Source of the DNA: CAZGQY01 sp964528035
Lineage (GTDB): Bacteria; Pseudomonadota; Gammaproteobacteria; Methylococcales; UBA1147
DNA: 10,518 nt
Direction: 5' to 3'
NCBI GenBank assembly: GCA_964528035.1
Contig: CAZGQY010000149.1
Location: forward strand, 1-10,518
Below, one piece after another: positions 8,066-10,518 of the stretch; position 1 is the first letter of the stretch, and every line of letters starts with the position of its first letter. The notes beneath the pieces are model-generated. The model searched no databases. It was not told the DNA's origin and saw only the letters and a list, made by a program, of their open reading frames with translations. Made by a program: the position numbers and the translations under genes.

Positions 8066-8083
8066 GTGCCACTCGAATGGCAC
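8066..8083. repeat. Inverted repeat GTGCCA-N6-TGGCAC upstream of the receiver-only gene
   Basis: Perfect 6-bp arms GTGCCA (8066-8071) and TGGCAC (8078-8083) surround CTCGAA, and CACTCGA is directly repeated at 8070-8076 and 8081-8087. It lies 37 bp before the chosen start of the receiver protein. It could be an operator or a leader hairpin that affects translation of a gene lacking a Shine-Dalgarno sequence. The same frame is open from a GTG at 8066, so it would be coding if that start were used, which I think unlikely. Confidence 0.3.
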
Positions 8084-8119
8084 TCGATTTTATGCTTCCC
8101 CCATGTACCCAGCTCCTCA

Positions 8120-8512
8120 ATGACCACTCCAACTATACTGATTATCGATGATGATGATCAATTTTCTCGCTATGTTGCCGAACTGGTTTCGGGACAAGGC
8201 TTCAATATTCACCTGGCACCCAACGGCAAGCTAGGTGTCGAAGCTTGTCTGAAAATACGACCCGATGCAGTCCTCCTTGATCTTGTAATGCCAGAAATGG
8301 ATGGAATTGAAACAATACAACGAATAAAATCGTATTTTCCAGATATGCCCGTTATAACAATGTCTGGCGGCAACCATGGGCCCGCCAACGTTTACCTGTC
8401 AGTCACAGAAAAGCTTGGGGCCTATACGACACTTAAAAAACCATTCGAAAGCCAGGAATTACTGAGTGCGCTGGCAACACTGTTCCCGAACAATCGTTTC
8501 CTTTGCCCATAA
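8120..8512 (+). CDS. Single-domain response regulator (CheY-like receiver)
   Basis: The 130-aa protein consists almost wholly of a receiver domain: acidic pair Asp10 and Asp11 (ILIIDDDDQF), phospho-acceptor Asp54 (VLLDLVMPEMDG), Ser82 in the Thr/Ser switch position (ITMSGG) and Lys107 before Pro108. There is no output domain, so it probably acts by protein contact or in a phosphorelay. Its N-terminus resembles the receiver start of the preceding gene (ILVVDDDHQFCSYISELL against ILIIDDDDQFSRYVAELV), suggesting related partners or an old duplication. I chose the ATG at 8120 because it starts just before the first beta-strand. An upstream GTG (8066) would add 18 residues of unlikely sequence. 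Neither start has a recognisable Shine-Dalgarno. The gene lies 188 nt after the HTH-receiver gene and may be co-transcribed with it. Confidence 0.92.
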   Translation: MTTPTILIIDDDDQFSRYVAELVSGQGFNIHLAPNGKLGVEACLKIRPDAVLLDLVMPEMDGIETIQRIKSYFPDMPVITMSGGNHGPANVYLSVTEKLGAYTTLKKPFESQELLSALATLFPNNRFLCP

Positions 8513-8540
8513 AAACAGGCCAAAGAGATTATACACAGAG

Positions 8541-8558
8541 ACTCTCCCAGAGGAGAGT
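8541..8558 (+). repeat. Hairpin downstream of the receiver gene
   Basis: ACTCTCC (8541-8547) pairs perfectly with GGAGAGT (8552-8558) across a CAGA loop, 28 nt after the receiver stop. It lacks a following T-run. It may be a weak terminator or an mRNA-stabilising stem between the receiver gene and mtgA. Confidence 0.4.
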
Positions 8559-8575
8559 AGGACAAAATACCGATT

Positions 8576-8634
8576 TCGATCCACATTTTGATTAAATTCG
8601 TTTAATATTCTGGCTATCCACATTGGTGGATCGA
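8576..8634 (+). repeat. Nested competing inverted repeats in the mtgA leader
   Basis: The segment GTGGATCGA (8626-8634) has two possible partners. One is a near hairpin partner ATCCAC at 8616-8621, pairing with GTGGAT at 8626-8631 across a 4-nt loop. The other is a distant 9-bp perfect partner TCGATCCAC at 8576-8584. The 9-mer ATCCACATT is also directly repeated at 8579-8587 and 8616-8624. The shared arm covers GGTGGA, the only Shine-Dalgarno-like sequence for the ATG at 8639. This could be an operator, or an RNA switch of access to that site; the sequence cannot decide. Confidence 0.35.
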
Positions 8635-8740
8635 TAATATGGCCTCAACCACGTCCCTGGCGTCGATTTTTTTCGGACAGCTTGAGCAATACCAGGACTG
8701 TCATTTTCCCAAGGATATCCAGAATGCTCACAATGCGATA

Positions 8741-9451
8741 ATGAAACGCTTTTTAAAAGCCTGCAAACGGTTCATCATAAAAGTTTTTGCGGCCTCTCTT
8801 TGTTTCAGCTTTCTATTAATCCTGCAGTTAAGATGGGTCAACCCTCCAATAACCAGTTTTATGTTCATTCGTCAGATCGAAGTCTGGCAACATCACCAAA
8901 GTCAATATCGACTACATTACGACTGGAAAAACCTCGATCAAATTTCCAGGCAGTTGCAACTCGCAGTCATTTCCAGCGAGGATCAGAAATTTCCATCACA
9001 TTTTGGGATCGATTTTAATTCCATCTACCTGGCGTTAAACCAATGGCGGGACTCAGGCCATCTTCGAGGTGCCAGTACAATTTCACAACAAGTGACAAAA
9101 AATTTATTTTTATGGAGTAGTCGCAGTCTGTGGAGAAAATCACTCGAAGCCTATCTTACAATTATGCTTGAGCTACTGTTGGATAAGCAGCGAATTCTGG
9201 AGTTATACCTAAACATCGCCGAGTTTGGAGATGGTATTTATGGTGCAGAAGCAGCCAGCAAAGTTTTTTTTAAACATCCAGCACTACAATTATCGAAAAC
9301 TCAATCATCAATTCTGGCTGCTGTATTGCCTAACCCCAAAAGATTGCATGCAAACCGTCCATCACAACATCTCATCATGCGAAGTAGATGGATTCTAAAA
9401 CAAATGCACCAACTGGGTGGAACAAGGTTCCTTAAAAAGATCGATCGTTAA
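8741..9451 (+). CDS. mtgA: Monofunctional biosynthetic peptidoglycan transglycosylase
   Basis: GT51 glycosyltransferase that polymerises lipid II into glycan strands at the periplasmic face of the inner membrane, without a transpeptidase domain. With the ATG at 8741 it is 236 aa, the usual MtgA size. It has one N-terminal membrane anchor (about 11-31) followed by LRWVNPPITSF. The GT51 motifs are present in order: SSEDQKFPSHFG with catalytic Glu80 (78-89), GASTISQQVTKN (110-121), RKSLEAY (132-138), KQRILELYLN (149-158) and YGAEAASKVFFKHP (167-180, with Phe where Tyr is common). The frame is open upstream to an ATG at 8639 that would add 34 residues and has GGTGGA 8 nt upstream. I prefer 8741 on family length, although it lacks a Shine-Dalgarno. 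It is 228 nt from the receiver gene, with repeats between, so separate control is plausible. Confidence 0.95.
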   Translation: MKRFLKACKRFIIKVFAASLCFSFLLILQLRWVNPPITSFMFIRQIEVWQHHQSQYRLHYDWKNLDQISRQLQLAVISSEDQKFPSHFGIDFNSIYLALNQWRDSGHLRGASTISQQVTKNLFLWSSRSLWRKSLEAYLTIMLELLLDKQRILELYLNIAEFGDGIYGAEAASKVFFKHPALQLSKTQSSILAAVLPNPKRLHANRPSQHLIMRSRWILKQMHQLGGTRFLKKIDR

Positions 9452-9624
9452 TCCACTAGCCGAAAAACTATTCGCATATAGTACACCTCACAATCCAGAA
9501 CACCCGTTAAATCAATAGCGGTATGCAACGGGTCAGCAGCAACTCTTGAAGCTACCAGCCATGAATGCTCTGACTCCTGCATCAACAGCATTCCAACTGA
9601 ATTTCCATCGGTGATTTTACACAC
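9448..9624 (-). CDS. Weakly supported 58-codon open frame convergent with mtgA
   Basis: A frame open from a GTG at 9624 to a TAA at 9448 that overlaps the last bases of mtgA. Its conceptual product contains DPLHTAIDLTGVLDCEVYY and ends in FRLVD. I recognise no family. There is no convincing ribosome site for the GTG or for the internal ATGs at codons 12 and 15. It may be chance, or a fragment of a broken gene, since another frame just upstream (9582-9698) is also open. No function is proposed. Confidence 0.2.
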   Translation of the reverse strand: MCKITDGNSVGMLLMQESEHSWLVASRVAADPLHTAIDLTGVLDCEVYYMRIVFRLVD

Positions 9625-9638
9625 AATTTATGACTTGC

Positions 9639-9662
9639 GTCCCTGGCACTATAGTCCCTGGC
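9639..9662. repeat. Short direct repeat GTCCCTGGC, two copies at 15-bp period
   Basis: Two identical 9-bp copies lie at 9639-9647 and 9654-9662, separated by ACTATA. The overlapping ACTATAGT (9648-9655) is an 8-bp palindrome. The related GTCGCT occurs at 9665-9670 and 9687-9692. On the minus strand the 15-bp period preserves a reading frame and encodes a five-residue repeat, ARDYS then ARDAS. This is either a small in-frame duplication or a pair of protein-binding repeats. Confidence 0.4.
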
Positions 9663-9698
9663 TAGTCGCTGAATTTTTTCGATCCGGTCGCTACTAAT

Positions 9699-9824
9699 TT
9701 ACAAATTTACTGCACGTGTTTTTAACAAAAAATCCGCACTGCGTAAAAAATACATGCTACCGAACACCGCAGTGATTACAAACAAAAATACACTTACTTT
9801 TAACAAATCTTTGACTGTACTCAT
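9699..9824 (-). CDS. Small single-pass membrane protein (41 aa), unknown function
   Basis: The ATG at 9824 is preceded at 6 nt by GAGGTG (complement of 9831-9836), a strong Shine-Dalgarno with ideal spacing. The 41-residue product begins MSTVKDLLK, has one hydrophobic segment at about 10-27 (VSVFLFVITAVFGSMYFL) and ends in a basic, polar tail with Lys35 and Arg37. The likely form is a short inner-membrane protein. I recognise no family. The same frame continues past the TAA for another 38 open codons, so this may instead be the 5' part of a gene broken by a stop mutation. It is below the size most gene finders report. Confidence 0.5.
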   Translation of the reverse strand: MSTVKDLLKVSVFLFVITAVFGSMYFLRSADFLLKTRAVNL

Positions 9825-10079
9825 GTTCAACACCTCATTGTTTGATAAACGCTATACAAAATTCAAAAAGAAATCTACAGACTAAATTCACTCAGTATCA
9901 CTACGTAGAATACTCACCGTTTAAACTTAAATTCAAGAAATGCAGTTTACAGGCCACAAATATTATTTCTTTAAATACTAGAGCCTTAGGGTAATCATTG
10001 TTTTTTACTGATTAATTTCCTGACAGTCCAGCAGATCATATGTTCTAACCATCCTGTAGCCACCTCAGCTAATTCTCTT
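9825..10079. other. AT-rich spacer between the two small membrane-protein genes
   Basis: No long gene is visible. On the minus strand a near-palindrome AGTAT-CA-CTACGTAG-A-ATACT (9894-9914) lies 70 bp upstream of the 41-aa gene and could be an operator. TAATCA (9992-9997) and TGATTA (10009-10014) form a further 6-bp inverted repeat. A 15-codon frame at 10005-10052 with GAGGTG 8 nt before its ATG is too short to call. I see no clear promoter or terminator. Confidence 0.4.
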
Positions 10080-10298
10080 TCATTGGCGCCGACGAGGCTG
10101 AAAAATGATCGCCCGACTGGTTTGACACTGCATAAGCCCTAGATAAACAACATAATAATTTACCACTGAATATATCCCCCAGATTATGTAGGGCATACGC
10201 TCGATTAGTGGCTTATTGACAGCACCTATAACCATATATAGAAAAACACAGAGGAGCAGACTGATACCCATCGATATTGCAATAATTTTTTTATCCAT
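10080..10298 (-). CDS. Small two-helix membrane protein (72 aa), unknown function
   Basis: The ATG at 10298 has GGAG 5 nt upstream (complement of 10304-10307), a good Shine-Dalgarno. The product starts MDKK, has hydrophobic segments at about 5-27 (IIAISMGISLLLCVFLYMVIGAV) and 37-57 (YIIWGIYSVVNYYVVYLGLM), a charged loop KPLIERMP between them and a basic tail PRRRQ. By the positive-inside rule both ends are probably cytoplasmic. Cys17 and Cys58 are the only cysteines. I do not recognise a family. It is AT-rich and isolated, which would fit a lineage-specific or horizontally acquired gene, but the ribosome site and the clean two-helix pattern argue that it is real. Confidence 0.6.
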   Translation of the reverse strand: MDKKIIAISMGISLLLCVFLYMVIGAVNKPLIERMPYIIWGIYSVVNYYVVYLGLMQCQTSRAIIFQPRRRQ

Positions 10299-10336
10299 GA
10301 CATCTCCATATGAAACTAACGAATCAAAATAGAATT

Positions 10337-10354
10337 ATTCAGCTTGCGCTGAAT
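10337..10354 (-). repeat. Hairpin with GCAA tetraloop in the leader of the 72-aa gene
   Basis: On the minus strand ATTCAGC and GCTGAAT form a 7-bp stem closed by GCAA, a GNRA tetraloop that gives stable RNA hairpins. It ends 38 nt before the ATG at 10298. It could be a leader RNA structure. The following bases are AT-rich but not a T-run, so a terminator is not supported. Confidence 0.4.
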
Positions 10355-10376
10355 TAATATAAATCTATTAAAACAC

Positions 10377-10390
10377 TCACATCCATGTGA
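10377..10390. repeat. Palindrome TCACAT-CC-ATGTGA, possible operator
   Basis: Perfect 6-bp arms separated by 2 bp, about 80 bp upstream of the 72-aa gene and just upstream of its leader hairpin. It resembles half-sites of the CRP type in reversed order, so it is not a CRP site. It is a candidate binding site for an unknown dimeric regulator. Confidence 0.3.
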
Positions 10391-10518
10391 ATTCTAGGAA
10401 CTATTACCAAAATGGAATATATTTTTGTTCGCGGAGAATATTTGTGGTTTTAGGGTGATACAACACTAGTACTCCGTCACACTTGTATTGACGATTATTT
10501 AAAGTAATATATTAAGTT

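Noticed and set aside
8541..8558. Intrinsic terminator after the receiver gene
   Set aside because: The stem is good but no T-run follows on either strand, so it is listed only as a hairpin.
8588..8616. Possible plus-strand promoter before mtgA (TTGATT at 8588)
   Set aside because: No -10 box at an acceptable distance: TAATAT is only 9 bp away and the 17-bp position reads TGGCTA.
10005..10052. 15-codon minus-strand frame (MVRTYDLLDCQEINQ) with GAGGTG 8 nt before its ATG
   Set aside because: Too short to tell from chance, with no homology clue. The ribosome-site match alone is not enough.
10377..10390. CRP-type binding site
   Set aside because: CRP sites read TGTGA-N6-TCACA. Here the arms are in the opposite order with a 2-bp gap.
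10488..10513. Plus-strand promoter at the right edge (TTGACG with TATATT)
   Set aside because: The spacer is about 14 bp in very AT-rich DNA, and no downstream gene is visible to support it.

Overview
The window reads as a gammaproteobacterial chromosome segment. The evidence is an NADH:quinone oxidoreductase (complex I) operon in the order nuoA-B-CD-E-F-G with nuoC and nuoD fused, an E. coli-type NuoG carrying the extra N7 [4Fe-4S] cysteine motif, and a monofunctional transglycosylase MtgA. Base composition is moderate in the genes and AT-rich between them. I cannot name the genus from sequence alone.

Positions 1-6910 (minus strand) hold the front half of the nuo operon: nuoA, nuoB, nuoCD, nuoE, nuoF and the first 710 codons of nuoG, which runs off the left edge. 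Together they supply the NADH-oxidising module (NuoE, F, G), the quinone-reducing connecting module (NuoB, CD) and the first membrane subunit (NuoA). All iron-sulfur, FMN and NADH motifs expected in these subunits are present and I found no frameshift. The genes are tightly coupled (nuoA/B gap 2 nt, nuoCD/E 4-nt overlap, nuoF/G 1-nt overlap), except for an AT-rich 115-bp gap before nuoCD that may carry an internal promoter.

Positions 6911-7340 form a divergent control region. A sigma70-like promoter facing right, with a perfect TATAAT, a 19-bp spacer and a palindrome over its -35, precedes an unusual regulator with a MerR/excisionase-type helix-turn-helix at the N-terminus and a phospho-receiver domain at the C-terminus. 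A second, receiver-only protein follows in the same direction. No histidine kinase lies in the window. mtgA comes next, preceded by an inverted-repeat-rich leader.

Positions 9452-10518 are AT-rich and sparsely coding. On the minus strand I support two small membrane-protein genes with good Shine-Dalgarno sequences (41 aa with one membrane segment, 72 aa with two), plus a weak 58-codon open frame convergent with mtgA. None of the three is recognisable. I saw no tRNA, rRNA, CRISPR array, transposase or clear intrinsic terminator.
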